DNA from: Methylobacterium sp. J-026
GTDB taxonomy: Bacteria; Pseudomonadota; Alphaproteobacteria; Rhizobiales; Beijerinckiaceae
Direction of reading: 5' to 3'
Assembly: GCF_022829585.1 (NCBI RefSeq)
Contig: NZ_JAKSYC010000213.1
Coordinates: 27,788-91,787, forward strand
DNA: 64,000 nt
Below are positions 1 to 9,644 of the stretch, piece by piece; position 1 is the stretch's first letter, and the number at the start of each line of letters is the position of its first letter. Both the position numbers and the translations under genes were made by a program. The notes beneath the pieces are model-generated. The model searched no databases. It was not told where the DNA came from and worked only from the letters and a program-made list of their open reading frames with translations.

Positions 1-792
1 TTCGTGCACCGGGCGCTCGCCCCGTTCCGGGTGCTGCAGACGGATCTCCTGGCGATCCATACCGGGGCGCGGACGCGGCTGCCGGAGCACTTCCCCGACG
101 AGGTCCGGCCGCTGGTCGCCGACCTCAACAAGCTGCTCGATGCGCAGGAGCGCGCCCTGGTCCGCGCCCGGGACGCGGCCGCCGACATGGCCCACGGCCT
201 GAAGACGCCGCTTGCGGTGCTCGACGCCCTGGCGCGCCGGACCGGGCCGGCCGAGCCGGGGCTTTCGGCGGAGATCGCCGAGCAGGCCCGGGCGATGGGC
301 GGTCAGGTGGAGCGGGCGCTGGCCCGGGCGCGGATCGCCGCGAGCGGGGACCTGCGGCGGCGGACCTGCCGGGTCGCCCCGGTGACCGAGCGCCTCGTGG
401 CCACCATGCGCCGGCTGCCGGAGGGCGGTTCCCTCGACTGGGCGGTGGCCGTGCCGGAGGCGCTCGCCTATCCGGGGGAGGAGGGGGAACTGATGGAGCT
501 GCTGGGCAACCTCCTCGACAACGCCCGCAAATGGGCACACCGGCGGGTCCGGATCACCGGCGAGGCCGGCCCGGGATGGCGGCGCCTCGCCGTGGCGGAT
601 GACGGCCCCGGCATGAGCGCGGCGGCGATCGCCGGGATCGGCCGCGGCCAGCGCTGGGACGAGAGCCGGCCGGGCACCGGCTTCGGCATCGCCATCGCCC
701 GGGACGTGGCCGAGGCCGCGGGGGCGCAGCTCGATTTCGGGCGCTCGGAGCTGGGCGGGTTGCGGGCGGAGCTGCGCTGGCCGGAGGGTTAG
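1..792 (+). CDS. Sensor histidine kinase, C-terminal part (5' end outside window)
   Basis: The reading frame is open from the first base, so the N-terminal sensor and membrane part is missing. About 263 residues are visible. A HAMP-like linker leads to the phospho-acceptor helix (DMAHGLKTPL, His near visible residue 64). The ATPase domain follows, with an N box (NLLDNARKWAH), a G1 box (DDGPGM) and a G2 box (GTGFGIAIARDVAEA). The order is that of an orthodox PhoQ/QseC-like two-component kinase acting at the inner membrane. The partner regulator would be expected upstream, outside the window. The family assignment is secure; the signal sensed cannot be told. Confidence 0.9.
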   Translation, partial: FVHRALAPFRVLQTDLLAIHTGARTRLPEHFPDEVRPLVADLNKLLDAQERALVRARDAAADMAHGLKTPLAVLDALARRTGPAEPGLSAEIAEQARAMGGQVERALARARIAASGDLRRRTCRVAPVTERLVATMRRLPEGGSLDWAVAVPEALAYPGEEGELMELLGNLLDNARKWAHRRVRITGEAGPGWRRLAVADDGPGMSAAAIAGIGRGQRWDESRPGTGFGIAIARDVAEAAGAQLDFGRSELGGLRAELRWPEG

Positions 793-869
793 GGTCGTCG
801 AGACTACGCGCCCGCCCGCCTCGCCCTACCTGTTGACGGTCACGCATCGTCGCACTCGAAAGCCAGCCC

Positions 870-1166
870 ATGCCCCTCGAACGCTACCTGGATGGCGGCG
901 CCCATATCCTGCCCGCCGATAACTCGCTGATCCGCTTCGCCATGACCAACGGCGAGCGGGTGATCGGCATCGACGTGCCGATCTCCGTGCTCCGCCAGCA
1001 CTTCGGGGGCGGGGCCGAACGCGCGCCCCTCGACCTGTTCGCCGGAAACCAGGCGGCGATCGAGGCCGCCGCCAGCCGGGCCTACGACCGGACCAAGACG
1101 CCGAACGACCTCCTGGATATGGGGCCGGAGGATTTCGACCAGCCGCCAGCCCCGGCCAAGCTCTGA
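870..1166 (+). CDS. Small protein, DUF1488-like
   Basis: This 98-residue soluble protein has no signal peptide or membrane segment. The core pattern (IRFAMTNGERVIGIDVPISV, then a hydrophobic residue, QHFG, PLDLF, and an alanine-rich helix) resembles small DUF1488 proteins, which show F-x-A-x3-G, a central V/I strand and a PLxxF segment. The match is by pattern memory only. No function is known for the family. The gene is monocistronic, follows the kinase by 77 bases, and has no strong Shine-Dalgarno before the ATG. A TTGACG hexamer at 833-838 could be a -35 element. Confidence 0.55.
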   Translation: MPLERYLDGGAHILPADNSLIRFAMTNGERVIGIDVPISVLRQHFGGGAERAPLDLFAGNQAAIEAAASRAYDRTKTPNDLLDMGPEDFDQPPAPAKL

Positions 1167-1308
1167 CGGCGACGATCCATCTGCCGCCGCCGCGGCAAAA
1201 CGGCGACGCGCAAATGCCGCGGGGCACTCGCCACGTTTCGGCCTGTTGAACCCGCAGATAGGACGCGTCGGGCGTGCCGCGCCCCGCGTATTCCTGGATG
1301 GATCGACA

Positions 1309-1476
1309 ATGCCCGGTGACCTGATCCCCTGCAGCCTGTTCCTGATCGGGATCCTCACCTCCGTCGCCGCGGATTGCCGCCTCCGCCGCGTGGAGGCCGC
1401 GCCCTGGGCCAATGGCTGCATCACCGCGGCCGGCGCAGCCCTGGTCTTCGTCGCCTGCGCGGCGGCGATCCGCTGA
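1309..1476 (+). CDS. Hypothetical small membrane protein (55 aa)
   Basis: The start chosen is ATG at 1309 in a longer open frame. The product would have two hydrophobic stretches (LIPCSLFLIGILTSVAA and GAALVFVACAAAI) separated by a short basic loop, consistent with a two-helix inner-membrane peptide. The ribosome site (GGATGG) is weak. No family is recognised. The similar size and topology of the next small gene suggests the two may be a tandem pair. It could also be a chance frame in GC-rich DNA. Confidence 0.35.
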   Translation: MPGDLIPCSLFLIGILTSVAADCRLRRVEAAPWANGCITAAGAALVFVACAAAIR

Positions 1477-1559
1477 GGAACCGTCCGGCCTCGGATGGGA
1501 TTGCCCAGCGGGAATCAGGTCGCCGGGCGTTGCCCGACAGCAGGTCGGGTGAGGATGTC

Positions 1560-1739
1560 ATGGTGTCGATACAGGCCCTTGTCGGCTGCACCCTCGTGTT
1601 GGCCGGGATCGTGATCGAGAGCGCGGCGAGCCGGCACTGGTGGGCCGGGGTCGGCGCCGACCAGCTGGACGTCCGTGCCCTCCTGGCACTCGGCCTGCCG
1701 GCGCTCGGGCTGGCGCTGATGGCGGCGCCACTGGCGTGA
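1560..1739 (+). CDS. Hypothetical small membrane protein (59 aa)
   Basis: The ATG at 1560 is preceded by GTGAGGA at good spacing. The product has two hydrophobic segments: residues about 3-20 (ALVGCTLVLAGIVI) and 42-58 (LLALGLPALGLALMAAPL), with Trp residues between them. This fits a small inner-membrane protein. No family is recognised. It lies alone before the metX leader. Confidence 0.42.
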   Translation: MVSIQALVGCTLVLAGIVIESAASRHWWAGVGADQLDVRALLALGLPALGLALMAAPLA

Positions 1740-1905
1740 GCCGTAGTCTCACGCGCTGACACGGCGGCCCGCCGCGCGTTGACGCTCGGCGCCGGGCGCA
1801 TTACCTCCCGGCATCGCTGGCCGCATCGGGCGAGTGCGGCGCGTCAGGCGGCCCCGCGCTCACCCGGTTCGGATCGGCCCGGATACACGGTCGTCAAGAC
1901 CCGCC

Positions 1906-3111
1906 ATGGACACCCAGCCGGACACGGCCCTGCGGCCGGACCCGATCGACGAGCCGTCGCGGCGCGCATCCGAGCGCTCGCAGGCGCTCGACCCGAAGAG
2001 CCCGGTGGCGTGCTTCGCCGCCGACAGGCCGCTGCTGACCGATGCCGGCGTCGAGCTCGCGCCGTTCCGGATTGCCTACCAGACCGCCGGCACCCTCAAC
2101 GCCGCGCGCTCGAACGCGGTGCTGATCTGCCACGCGCTCACCGGCGACCAGTATTTCGCCCACACCCATCCGGTCACCGGGAAGGGGGGCTGGTGGGAGA
2201 CGCTGGTCGGCCCCGGCAAGCCGATCGACACGGACCGCTACTTCGTCGTCTGCTCGAACGTCATCGGCTCCTGCATGGGCTCCACCGGGCCGGCCTCGAC
2301 CGATCCCGCGACGGGACGGCCCTACGGGCTGAACTTCCCCTTGGTGACGATCCGCGACATGGTCCGCGCCCAGGCCATGCTGCTGGAGCATCTGGGCGTC
2401 CAGGACCTGTTCCTGTGCATCGGCGGCTCGATGGGCGGGATGCAGGTGCTGCAATGGGCGGCGCTCTATCCCGAGCGCGTCTTCGCCGCGATGCCGATCG
2501 CCACCGGCGCGCGCCACTCCGCGCAGAACATCGCCTTCCACGAGGTCGGGCGGCAGGCGATCATGGCCGATCCCGCCTGGGCGGACGGGCGCTACCTGGA
2601 GGCGGGGACCCGGCCGGCCAAGGGGCTGGGCGTCGCCCGGATGGGCGCGCACATCACCTATCTCTCCGAGCCGGCGCTGCACCGGAAGTTCGGCCGCCGC
2701 TTCCAGGGTGGCTCGGCGCCGACCTTCTCGTTCAACGCCGACTTCCAGATCGAGAGCTACCTGCGCCACCAGGGTCTGAGCTTCGTCGAGCGGTTCGACG
2801 CCAACGCCTATCTCTATCTCACCCGGGCGATGGATTATTTCGACCTCGCCGAGGACCATGGCGGCGTGCTCGCCAACGCGTTCCGGGGCACGAAGACCCG
2901 GTTCTGCGTGATCTCGTTCACCTCGGACTGGCTGTTTCCGACCCGCGATTCCCGGGCGATCGTGCACGCGCTCAACGCCGCCGCGGCGCCGGTGGCCTTC
3001 GTGGAGGTCGAGAGCGACAAGGGCCACGACGCCTTCCTGCTCGACGAGCCGGCGATGTTCTCCGCCGCCCGCGGCTTCATCGACGCCGCCGCCCGGGCGC
3101 GCGGCCTGTGA
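1906..3111 (+). CDS. metX: Homoserine O-acetyltransferase MetX
   Basis: MetX transfers an acyl group to L-homoserine in the first committed step of methionine synthesis, in the cytoplasm. The 401-residue alpha/beta-hydrolase has the nucleophile elbow GGSMGG (Ser about 175), the acid Asp about 341 (FTSDWLFP) and the His about 374 (DKGHDAF), plus the family signatures CHALTGD and [10 protein letters not shown] chose ATG 1906 rather than the upstream open frame because family similarity starts shortly after it. Its TGA overlaps the GTG of metW, the usual alphaproteobacterial pair. Acetyl versus succinyl use cannot be read with certainty. No methionine-type riboswitch was recognised upstream. Confidence 0.95.
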   Translation: MDTQPDTALRPDPIDEPSRRASERSQALDPKSPVACFAADRPLLTDAGVELAPFRIAYQTAGTLNAARSNAVLICHALTGDQYFAHTHPVTGKGGWWETLVGPGKPIDTDRYFVVCSNVIGSCMGSTGPASTDPATGRPYGLNFPLVTIRDMVRAQAMLLEHLGVQDLFLCIGGSMGGMQVLQWAALYPERVFAAMPIATGARHSAQNIAFHEVGRQAIMADPAWADGRYLEAGTRPAKGLGVARMGAHITYLSEPALHRKFGRRFQGGSAPTFSFNADFQIESYLRHQGLSFVERFDANAYLYLTRAMDYFDLAEDHGGVLANAFRGTKTRFCVISFTSDWLFPTRDSRAIVHALNAAAAPVAFVEVESDKGHDAFLLDEPAMFSAARGFIDAAARARGL

Positions 3112-3839
3112 GCGGCGTGCCCGGCAGGACGGCGTCGGGGCAGGCGGCCCTGGGCAAGATCGTCCCCGGCACCCCGTGGGAGAGTGCCGACATCCTCCCA
3201 CATACCGGCGAGGGCAACGGCGCCCGGGTCGATCACCTCGTGGTGCTCGGCCTCGTCCCGGCGGGGGCCCGGGTCCTCGACATCGGCTGCGGCGACGGTT
3301 CGCTGCTGGCGCTCCTGCGCGACCGCCGCGGCATCGACGGGCGCGGGATCGAATTGTCCCGCGAGGGAGTGAACGCCTGCCTCGCCCGGGGCCTGCCGGT
3401 GATCCAGGGCGATGCCGATACCGACCTCGCCAATTATCCGGACGACGCCTTCGACGTGGTGGTCCTGTCCCAGACCATCCAGGCGACCCGCAATCCCCGG
3501 GTGGTGCTGGAGCACCTGCTGCGGATCGGCCGGCAGGTGATCATCTCGTTCCCGAATTTCGGGCACTGGCGGGTCCGGTCCGAACTCGCCCTGCGCGGCC
3601 GCATGCCGGTCACCGAGATCATGCCGGATGCGTGGTGGGAGACGCCCAACATCCACCATTGCACGATCCGCGACTTCGTCGGGCTGTGCCGCCTGATCGG
3701 CACCCGGATCGAGCACGCCACGGCGCTCGACGCCCGCGGCCGGCCAATGCGGTTCTCGATGCCCTGGTGGGTCTGGAACCTGTTCGGGGCGCAGGGGGTG
3801 TTCCTGCTCCGGCGCGACGGCGCGGAGGCGGGGCGGTAG
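3108..3839 (+). CDS. metW: MetW, methyltransferase-like partner of MetX
   Basis: This 243-residue class I SAM-fold protein carries the motif VLDIGCGDG, followed by the MetW signatures ([45 protein letters not shown]). MetW proteins are encoded next to MetX and are needed for or stimulate homoserine acylation; no methyl acceptor is established. It starts at GTG 3108 inside the metX stop (GTGA overlap), indicating translational coupling. Length is typical or slightly long because of an alanine/glycine-rich N-terminus. Confidence 0.93.
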   Translation: MSGVPGRTASGQAALGKIVPGTPWESADILPHTGEGNGARVDHLVVLGLVPAGARVLDIGCGDGSLLALLRDRRGIDGRGIELSREGVNACLARGLPVIQGDADTDLANYPDDAFDVVVLSQTIQATRNPRVVLEHLLRIGRQVIISFPNFGHWRVRSELALRGRMPVTEIMPDAWWETPNIHHCTIRDFVGLCRLIGTRIEHATALDARGRPMRFSMPWWVWNLFGAQGVFLLRRDGAEAGR

Positions 3840-3902
3840 GGGCGTCAGCAGCGATCCGCGCGGCGGGGCGACCCGTGTCCAGCAACGGCTGCCCCCCGGG
3901 CG

Positions 3903-3926
3903 CCCTCCCTCCTCTGCGGGGGCGGG
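3903..3926. repeat. Partial copy of dispersed GC-rich palindrome in the metW-hisC gap
   Basis: The 313-base gap between metW and hisC has no convincing gene. It holds one arm of the palindromic element seen elsewhere in the window: C-tract, CTCTGCGGGGG, G-tract. The CAACGGCTG just before it also occurs near the copies at 63.6-63.9 kb. The second arm is not obvious here. The rest of the gap is GC-rich leader DNA for hisC without a clear promoter. Confidence 0.5.
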
Positions 3927-4152
3927 CGCGTGGGGGCTTTGGACCGCCACACCCGTCGACCGGGCGATGATCCCAACATCGGACGTGCGCATCCGGCAAC
4001 CCATCGAGGGGGGAGCCGGCCGGAGACCCGACGATCGCCACGGCGGGCCGGACCATGCCGGGCCTGCGGGCGCGGAGCCGGGTTCACCGGCAAAGGAAAT
4101 GCTGTAGACGGGCGCGAGACCCCGCACGCCCGCGCATCCGAGTCGCATCGCC

Positions 4153-5268
4153 ATGTCCGCCCCCCGACCCGCCCGCCCGGAACCGCGCCCCGGTATCCTG
4201 GCGATCGACACCTACGTGCCCGGCAAGAGCGGGCGGCCCGGCGGCGGCACGGTCCACAAGCTCTCGTCCAACGAGACCCCGCTCGGACCGAGCCCCGCAG
4301 CGCTCGCCGCACTGCACGCCGCCACCGCCAAGCTGGAAACCTACCCGGACGGGCGCGCCACGGTGCTGCGCACCGCCATCGCCAGGCGCTACGGGCTCGA
4401 CCCGGAGCGGATCGTCTGCGGCGCGGGCTCGGACGAGCTGCTGTCCCTCCTCGCCTACGCGTTCTGCGGGCCGGGGACCGAGGGGATCTACTCCGAGCAC
4501 GGATTCCTGGTCTACCGGATCGCCATCCTGGCCTCGGGCGGCGAGCCCGTGGTGGCGCCCGAGCGGGACCTCACCGTCGACGTCGACGCGATCCTGGCCC
4601 GGGTCACGGACCGGACCCGGATCGTCTATGTCACCAACCCCAACAACCCGACCGGCACCTACCTGCCCTTCGACGAGATCCGCCGCCTGCATGCCGCCCT
4701 GCCGCCGCACGTGCTGCTGGTGATCGACGGCGCCTATGCCGAGTACGTGCGGGCGAACGACTACTCGGCCGGGCTCGAACTCGCGCTGGAATCCGAGAAC
4801 GTGGTGATGACCCGGACCTTCTCGAAGATCCACGGGCTCGCCGCCGTCCGGATCGGCTGGATGGTGGCGCCGGCCCACGTGGCGGACGCGGTCAACCGGA
4901 TCCGGGGGCCGTTCAACGTCTCCGGCCCGGCGATCGCCGCGGGCTCGGCCGCCATCGCCGACGAGGCGCATATGGCGGCGGCCGCCGCCCACAACGCCGA
5001 GTGGCTGCCGAAGCTCACCGAGGGCGCCCGGGCGCTCGGGCTGACCGTGACGCCGAGCGTCGCCAACTTCGTGCTGATCCACTTCCCCGACGCGCCCGGC
5101 CGCTCGGCCGCCGATGCCGACGCGTTCCTCACGGAGCGCGGGCTGATCACCCGGCGCGTGACCGCCTACGGCCTGCCCGACGCCCTGCGGGTGACGGTGG
5201 CGGGCGCCGAAGCCAACACGGCCTTCCTCGCGGCGCTCGGCGACTTCGTGCGGGGCGCCCGTGCCTGA
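4153..5268 (+). CDS. hisC: Histidinol-phosphate aminotransferase
   Basis: This fold-type I PLP aminotransferase of 371 residues makes L-histidinol phosphate from imidazole acetol phosphate and, in this branch, may also act on aromatic amino-acid precursors. Visible signatures are [13 protein letters not shown] at the N-terminus, [16 protein letters not shown], and [17 protein letters not shown] with the PLP lysine near residue 225. The ATG at 4153 precedes a short proline-rich tail before the conserved core. The last 8 bases overlap tyrC. Pairing with a prephenate dehydrogenase suggests a shared role in tyrosine or phenylalanine transamination, which is inference. Confidence 0.93.
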   Translation: MSAPRPARPEPRPGILAIDTYVPGKSGRPGGGTVHKLSSNETPLGPSPAALAALHAATAKLETYPDGRATVLRTAIARRYGLDPERIVCGAGSDELLSLLAYAFCGPGTEGIYSEHGFLVYRIAILASGGEPVVAPERDLTVDVDAILARVTDRTRIVYVTNPNNPTGTYLPFDEIRRLHAALPPHVLLVIDGAYAEYVRANDYSAGLELALESENVVMTRTFSKIHGLAAVRIGWMVAPAHVADAVNRIRGPFNVSGPAIAAGSAAIADEAHMAAAAAHNAEWLPKLTEGARALGLTVTPSVANFVLIHFPDAPGRSAADADAFLTERGLITRRVTAYGLPDALRVTVAGAEANTAFLAALGDFVRGARA

Positions 5269-6202
5269 GACATCCGTGGGCGAGCCCCCGGTCGACCGCC
5301 TCGCCATCGTCGGGCTCGGCCTGATCGGATCCTCGATCGCCCGGGCGGCGCGGCGCTACGGCCTCGCCCGCACGATCGTGGCCGTCGACCGCGACGCGGC
5401 CGTGCGCGCCCGGGTGGCCGAGCTCGGCATCGCCGACCTGGTGACAGGCGACCCGCAGGAGGGCGCGGCCGGCACCGATCTCGTGATCCTGTGCGTGCCG
5501 GTGGGCGCCATCGGGGCGGCGGCGGCCGAGATGGCGCCGTACCTGAAGCCCGGCGCGATCGTGTCGGATGTCGGCTCGGTCAAGGGCGCCGTGGTGGCGG
5601 CGATCCGGCCGCACCTGCCCGAGGGCGTCGCCCTAGTGCCCGGCCACCCGATCGCCGGGACCGAGTTCTCGGGGCCGGATGCCGGCTTCGCGACCCTGTT
5701 CCAGAACCGCTGGTGCATCCTCACGCCCCCGAAGGGCACGGATCCGGCCGCGGTGGAGCGGGTCCGGGCCCTGTGGGCGGGCATGGGCGCCAATGTCGAG
5801 ACCATGAGCGCCGAGCACCACGACCACGTGCTGGCGATCACCAGCCACCTGCCGCACCTGATCGCCTACAACATCGTCGGCACCGCCGCGGACCTGGAAG
5901 AGGCAACGCAATCCGAGGTGATCAAGTTCTCGGCGAGCGGATTCCGCGACTTCACCCGCATCGCCGCCTCGGACCCGACCATGTGGCGCGACATCTTCCT
6001 CAACAACCGCGAGGCGGTGCTGGAGATGCTCGGCCGGTTCAATGAGGACCTGTCGGCACTCGCCAAGGCGGTGCGCTGGGGCGACGGCGACGCGCTGCAC
6101 GCGATGTTCACCCGCACCCGGGCGATCCGGCGCAGCATCGTGGCCCAGGGCCAGGAGACCGCCGCGCCCGATTTCGGCCGGCCGCGCCCGCCGGAGGCGT
6201 AG
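5261..6202 (+). CDS. tyrC: Prephenate/arogenate dehydrogenase
   Basis: This NAD(P)-dependent enzyme oxidatively decarboxylates prephenate or arogenate on the way to tyrosine. The 313-residue protein has the nucleotide site GLGLIGSS near residue 17, then [23 protein letters not shown] and the helical dimerisation domain with [20 protein letters not shown]. It starts at GTG 5261, overlapping hisC by 8 bases, so the two are translated together. There is no chorismate mutase or ACT domain. Prephenate versus arogenate preference cannot be read from sequence; the symbol follows cyclohexadienyl dehydrogenases. Confidence 0.92.
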   Translation: MPETSVGEPPVDRLAIVGLGLIGSSIARAARRYGLARTIVAVDRDAAVRARVAELGIADLVTGDPQEGAAGTDLVILCVPVGAIGAAAAEMAPYLKPGAIVSDVGSVKGAVVAAIRPHLPEGVALVPGHPIAGTEFSGPDAGFATLFQNRWCILTPPKGTDPAAVERVRALWAGMGANVETMSAEHHDHVLAITSHLPHLIAYNIVGTAADLEEATQSEVIKFSASGFRDFTRIAASDPTMWRDIFLNNREAVLEMLGRFNEDLSALAKAVRWGDGDALHAMFTRTRAIRRSIVAQGQETAAPDFGRPRPPEA

Positions 6203-6209
6203 GTCGGGA

Positions 6210-6926
6210 TTATGCCGGCGGCTGGTTCACCAGCACCGGCTCCGGCGTCGTCCGCTCCGGAAACAGCTGCTTCAGCGCGTCGAGCTTCGGCGCGTCGTTG
6301 ACGGCGATGTAGGGGTGGCCCGGATGCTGGGCCATGAAGTCCTGGTGGTAGCCTTCCGCCGGGTAGAAGGCCGCCCCCGGCTCGATCCGGGTGGCGATCG
6401 GCTTTGCATAGGCCTTGGCCGCGTCGAGCTGGGCGATATAGGCCCGCGCCACCCGCGCCTGCCCGGGATCCTGCGGGAACAGCGCCGAGCGATATTGCCG
6501 CCCGCTATCGGGGCCCTGGCGGTCGACCTGGGTCGGGTCGAGGGCCACCGAGAAGAAGATCCGCAACAGCTCGTCGTAGCGGATCAAAGCCGGATCGTAG
6601 GTGACCGCCACCGCCTCGGCGTGGGCGGTACCGCCGCCGCTCACCGTCCGGTAATCGGCGTCCGCGCGGGTGCCCCCGGCATAGCCCGAGACCGCCTGGC
6701 TGACCCCGCGCACGTGCTGGAACACCCCCTGCACGCCCCAGAAGCAGCCGCCCGCGAACACCGCGACCCGCTGGCCGGGCGCCTCGCTTGAAACGGTCGC
6801 GGCCTCGGGCAGGCGCCGCGGCGCCTCCTCGGCGAAGGCGGCCAGGCGCGGCAGCAGCAGCGCCCCGGCGAGGCCGAGCCCGAGGGCCGCCCCGACGAGC
6901 GGGCGGATCGTGTTGCGAAGAGCCAT
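6210..6926 (-). CDS. msrA: Peptide-methionine (S)-S-oxide reductase MsrA, exported form
   Basis: MsrA repairs methionine-S-sulfoxide in proteins. This 238-residue copy has an N-terminal hydrophobic segment (residues about 10-32, ending LAAFAEEA) that looks like a signal peptide or anchor, so a periplasmic role is likely. The catalytic motif GCFWG (Cys about 61) and GYAGG, GTAHAEAV, DPTQVDRQGPD and GYHQDFMAQHP are all present. It converges on tyrC with only a few bases between the stop codons. No MsrB is nearby. Confidence 0.93.
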   Translation of the reverse strand: MALRNTIRPLVGAALGLGLAGALLLPRLAAFAEEAPRRLPEAATVSSEAPGQRVAVFAGGCFWGVQGVFQHVRGVSQAVSGYAGGTRADADYRTVSGGGTAHAEAVAVTYDPALIRYDELLRIFFSVALDPTQVDRQGPDSGRQYRSALFPQDPGQARVARAYIAQLDAAKAYAKPIATRIEPGAAFYPAEGYHQDFMAQHPGHPYIAVNDAPKLDALKQLFPERTTPEPVLVNQPPA

Positions 6927-7084
6927 GACTGTCCTCCTGCAAGATACGCGTGCCTTGCTGTACCAGACTTTTCGCTGTTCAGATCGGACGGGTTACGCGG
7001 TCCGCGACCGCGCTTGGCCCCTGGCCAGCCTCAGCGACACGGCCGTCTTGCAGGTCGCAGCCGCGCAGAGCTGGAGACGGATCG

Positions 7085-7414
7085 ATGATGACCGAACCGA
7101 AGACGACCTATCGCAGTGACGCGCTCCGGTCGGCGCACCGGATCGCCCAGGATCTTCACGCCGCCGGGGCGATCGACAAGGCGACGATGCGCCGGTTCGA
7201 CGTATCGTGCCTGACGCCGGTCGAGGACCTCAAGCCGGAGGCGATTCGCGCCATCCGCGAGGCGGCGCAGATGAGCCAGGCGATCTTCGCCATGGCCCTC
7301 AACGTGACCACGTCGCTCGTCAGCAAATGGGAGCGGGGCGAGAAGAAGCCCGGCGGCCCGTCGCTTAAGCTGCTCGCCCTCGCCAACCGGAAGGGCATCG
7401 ACGCCATCCTGTAG
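7085..7414 (+). CDS. XRE-family HTH protein, HigA/NadS antitoxin-like, no visible toxin partner
   Basis: This 109-residue protein has a C-terminal helix-turn-helix (AIREAAQMSQAIFAMALNVT, then TSLVSKWERGEKKPGGPSLK), the layout of NadS/HigA-type antitoxin regulators. The N-terminus (RFDVSCLTPVEDLKPEAI) matches the usual lead-in of that group. The start is ATG 7085 or the adjacent ATG 7088. A RelE/HigB-type toxin normally sits directly upstream; here the upstream 158 bases cannot encode one. It is probably an orphan regulator. Confidence 0.75.
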   Translation: MMTEPKTTYRSDALRSAHRIAQDLHAAGAIDKATMRRFDVSCLTPVEDLKPEAIRAIREAAQMSQAIFAMALNVTTSLVSKWERGEKKPGGPSLKLLALANRKGIDAIL

Positions 7415-7554
7415 GATCGCCGTGCCGCGGGATCGATTCGGGACAGCCCGACCCGTTTCCGAAGCCCGCGCGGGCGGGACGCCGCATTGCGGCCGCGCCC
7501 GCATGGGTCTAGGCACCCGGCAAAGCATCGGCCCTCGCGCGCAGGATCCGTACC

Positions 7555-8796
7555 GTGACCATCGCCCCCGAGCCCAACTCCCTCCGCACCGGCCCCGACG
7601 AGCGCGGCCGCTTCGGCATCTTCGGCGGCCGGTTCGTTGCCGAGACGCTGATGCCGCTGATCCTCGAGCTGGAGGCGGCCTACGAGGCGGCGAAGATCGA
7701 CCCGGCCTTCGCCGCCGACATGGCGAGCTACGGCACCCACTATATTGGCCGGCCGAGCCCGCTCTACTACGCCGAGCGCCTGACCGAGCACCTGCGCGCC
7801 AAGGCGCCGGCGGGGCAGGGCGCCAAGGTCTATTTCAAGCGCGAGGAGCTGAACCATACCGGCTCCCACAAGGTGAACAACGTGCTGGGCCAGATCCTGC
7901 TGGCCCGCCGCATGGGCAAGCCGCGGATCATCGCCGAGACCGGGGCCGGCCAGCACGGCGTCGCCACCGCGACGCTCTGCGCGCGCTTCGGCCTCAAGTG
8001 CGTGGTCTACATGGGCGCGGTCGATGTCGCCCGGCAGGCGCCCAACGTCTTCCGGATGAAGATGCTCGGCGCCGAGGTGATCCCGGTGGAATCCGGCACC
8101 CGGACCCTCAAGGACGCGATGAACGAGGCCCTGCGCGACTGGGTCACCAACGTCGCCGACACGTTCTACTGCATCGGCACGGTCGCCGGCCCGCACCCGT
8201 ATCCGGCGATGGTCCGCGACTTCCAGTCGGTGATCGGCCGCGAGACCCGAGAACAGATGCTCGCCCAGGAGGGCCGCCTCCCCGATTCGCTGGTCGCCTG
8301 CATCGGCGGCGGCTCCAACGCCATGGGGTTGTTCCACCCGTTCCTGGACGACCGCGAGGTCGAGATCTTCGGGGTCGAGGCGGCCGGCCACGGGGTCCAT
8401 TCCGGCCTGCACGCGGCCTCGCTCACCGGCGGCAAGCCCGGGGTGCTGCACGGCAACCGCACCTACCTGCTGATGGATGCTGACGGGCAGATCTCCGACG
8501 CGCACTCGATCTCGGCCGGGCTCGACTATCCCGGCATCGGCCCGGAGCACGCGTGGCTGCACGAGTCGGGGCGCGTCACCTACGTCTCGGCGACGGATAC
8601 CGAAGCCCTCGCGGCGTTCAAGCTCTGCTCGATGCTGGAGGGCATCATCCCGGCCCTGGAACCCGCCCACGCGCTGGCCCGGGTGCTGGATCTGGCGCCG
8701 CAACGCCCGACCGACCACCTGATGGTGATCAATCTCTGCGGCCGCGGAGACAAAGACATCCCGCAGGTTGCGGAGATTTTCGGGACGAAGCTCTGA
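7555..8796 (+). CDS. trpB: Tryptophan synthase beta chain
   Basis: TrpB condenses indole with serine to give tryptophan. The 413-residue protein shows the PLP lysine in [10 protein letters not shown] (Lys about 106), the GAGQHG loop, the phosphate-binding GGGSNAMG and the C-terminal LCGRGDKD. It begins at GTG 7555, and length is standard. trpF would normally precede it and trpA follow it; neither is here, since the next gene is an opposite-strand helix-hairpin-helix protein. The alpha subunit must be encoded elsewhere. Confidence 0.96.
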   Translation: MTIAPEPNSLRTGPDERGRFGIFGGRFVAETLMPLILELEAAYEAAKIDPAFAADMASYGTHYIGRPSPLYYAERLTEHLRAKAPAGQGAKVYFKREELNHTGSHKVNNVLGQILLARRMGKPRIIAETGAGQHGVATATLCARFGLKCVVYMGAVDVARQAPNVFRMKMLGAEVIPVESGTRTLKDAMNEALRDWVTNVADTFYCIGTVAGPHPYPAMVRDFQSVIGRETREQMLAQEGRLPDSLVACIGGGSNAMGLFHPFLDDREVEIFGVEAAGHGVHSGLHAASLTGGKPGVLHGNRTYLLMDADGQISDAHSISAGLDYPGIGPEHAWLHESGRVTYVSATDTEALAAFKLCSMLEGIIPALEPAHALARVLDLAPQRPTDHLMVINLCGRGDKDIPQVAEIFGTKL

Positions 8797-8991
8797 GGGC
8801 GGACCGGCTCGGCCCTCGGCCCGGATCCCGGCCGCCGAATCGTCGGCGTTCTGCCGGCTCGACGGCGTCTCATCCGTCCAGGATCGTGCGGTCGATCTCG
8901 ATCCCTTATCCCGCGGCCTTCGAAACGAAGCGCGGGTCATGGGCGCCCGACCGTTGCGCCCGCGCGTTCGATGGCGCGGGCGGCCCCCGCC

Positions 8992-9543
8992 TCACCGCAC
9001 CGTCACCTGATCCTTGATCCGGTCGTAGAGCGCCCGGCTGAGCACACGCTTCGACAGAAGCTGATCCACCGACGCATAGGGGCGCTTGGCGGCGATCGCC
9101 CGGCCGATGGCCCCGCCGCCGCGCAGACGGTTCAGGTCCGCCACCGGGGCGGTGTTCAGGTCGACCACCGCCAGGGCCCGGGGGCCGGCGCTGTCCTCCG
9201 CCCGGTCGACCTCCGCCTGGCCCGCCGTCTCCTGCGCCTGGGCTTGCACGCCCGGTGGCGTGGCTGGATCCACCGGGGGGAAGGCGAGGGCGTCGGACGG
9301 TAACCGGCTCGGACCGGCGGGGATCGGGACGGTCCGGGGCGCGGCGGGCGGCTCCCGGGCGGGCTCGGCCGCCGCGGGCGGGGCCGGGGGTGGCGTCGGC
9401 ACGGCCGGCGACTCGGCCATCGGCGCGGGCGCGGTCATCGGAGCGGGCTCCGGGCTCGGCAGCAGGAACTGCACCACCGCCGCGAGCACACCGGCAATGA
9501 TGAGTAACACCGAAATTCTGAGGATCGCAGGACCGCTGAGCAC
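8992..9543 (-). CDS. Membrane-anchored ComEA-like helix-hairpin-helix protein
   Basis: The 183-residue protein has one N-terminal membrane segment (AILRISVLLIIAGVLAAVV), a long proline/alanine-rich linker of about 90 residues and a C-terminal helix-hairpin-helix domain (VVDLNTAPVADLNRLRGGGA ... RPYASVDQLLSKRVLSRALY). This is the architecture of ComEA-type periplasmic DNA-binding proteins, although no competence genes are near. It uses a GTG start and diverges from the ABC exporter. DNA uptake is possible but unproven. Confidence 0.72.
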   Translation of the reverse strand: MLSGPAILRISVLLIIAGVLAAVVQFLLPSPEPAPMTAPAPMAESPAVPTPPPAPPAAAEPAREPPAAPRTVPIPAGPSRLPSDALAFPPVDPATPPGVQAQAQETAGQAEVDRAEDSAGPRALAVVDLNTAPVADLNRLRGGGAIGRAIAAKRPYASVDQLLSKRVLSRALYDRIKDQVTVR

Positions 9544-9644
9544 GCACCACTCGACAAGGATTAAAACTATATGACGTTATCATTTACGCTGTCCTTACCG
9601 GTCATCCAACCGGGCTCCGCTGTCCGGCGCGAAATCAGCCGGGG
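9544..9644. promoter_or_regulatory. AT-richer divergent promoter region
   Basis: This 101-base gap lies between two divergent genes. A stretch around 9558-9598 is clearly richer in A and T than the surrounding DNA, containing AAAACTATATGACGTTATC. That is what a promoter looks like in such a GC-rich genome. Exact -35 and -10 boxes cannot be assigned. Confidence 0.4.

Noticed and set aside
1740..1905. Possible SAM-type riboswitch upstream of metX
   Set aside because: The leader lacks the recognisable conserved blocks of SAM-II or other methionine-linked riboswitches.
6927..7084. Search for a RelE/HigB toxin gene before the HTH protein
   Set aside because: The space is too short and no frame resembles a toxin.
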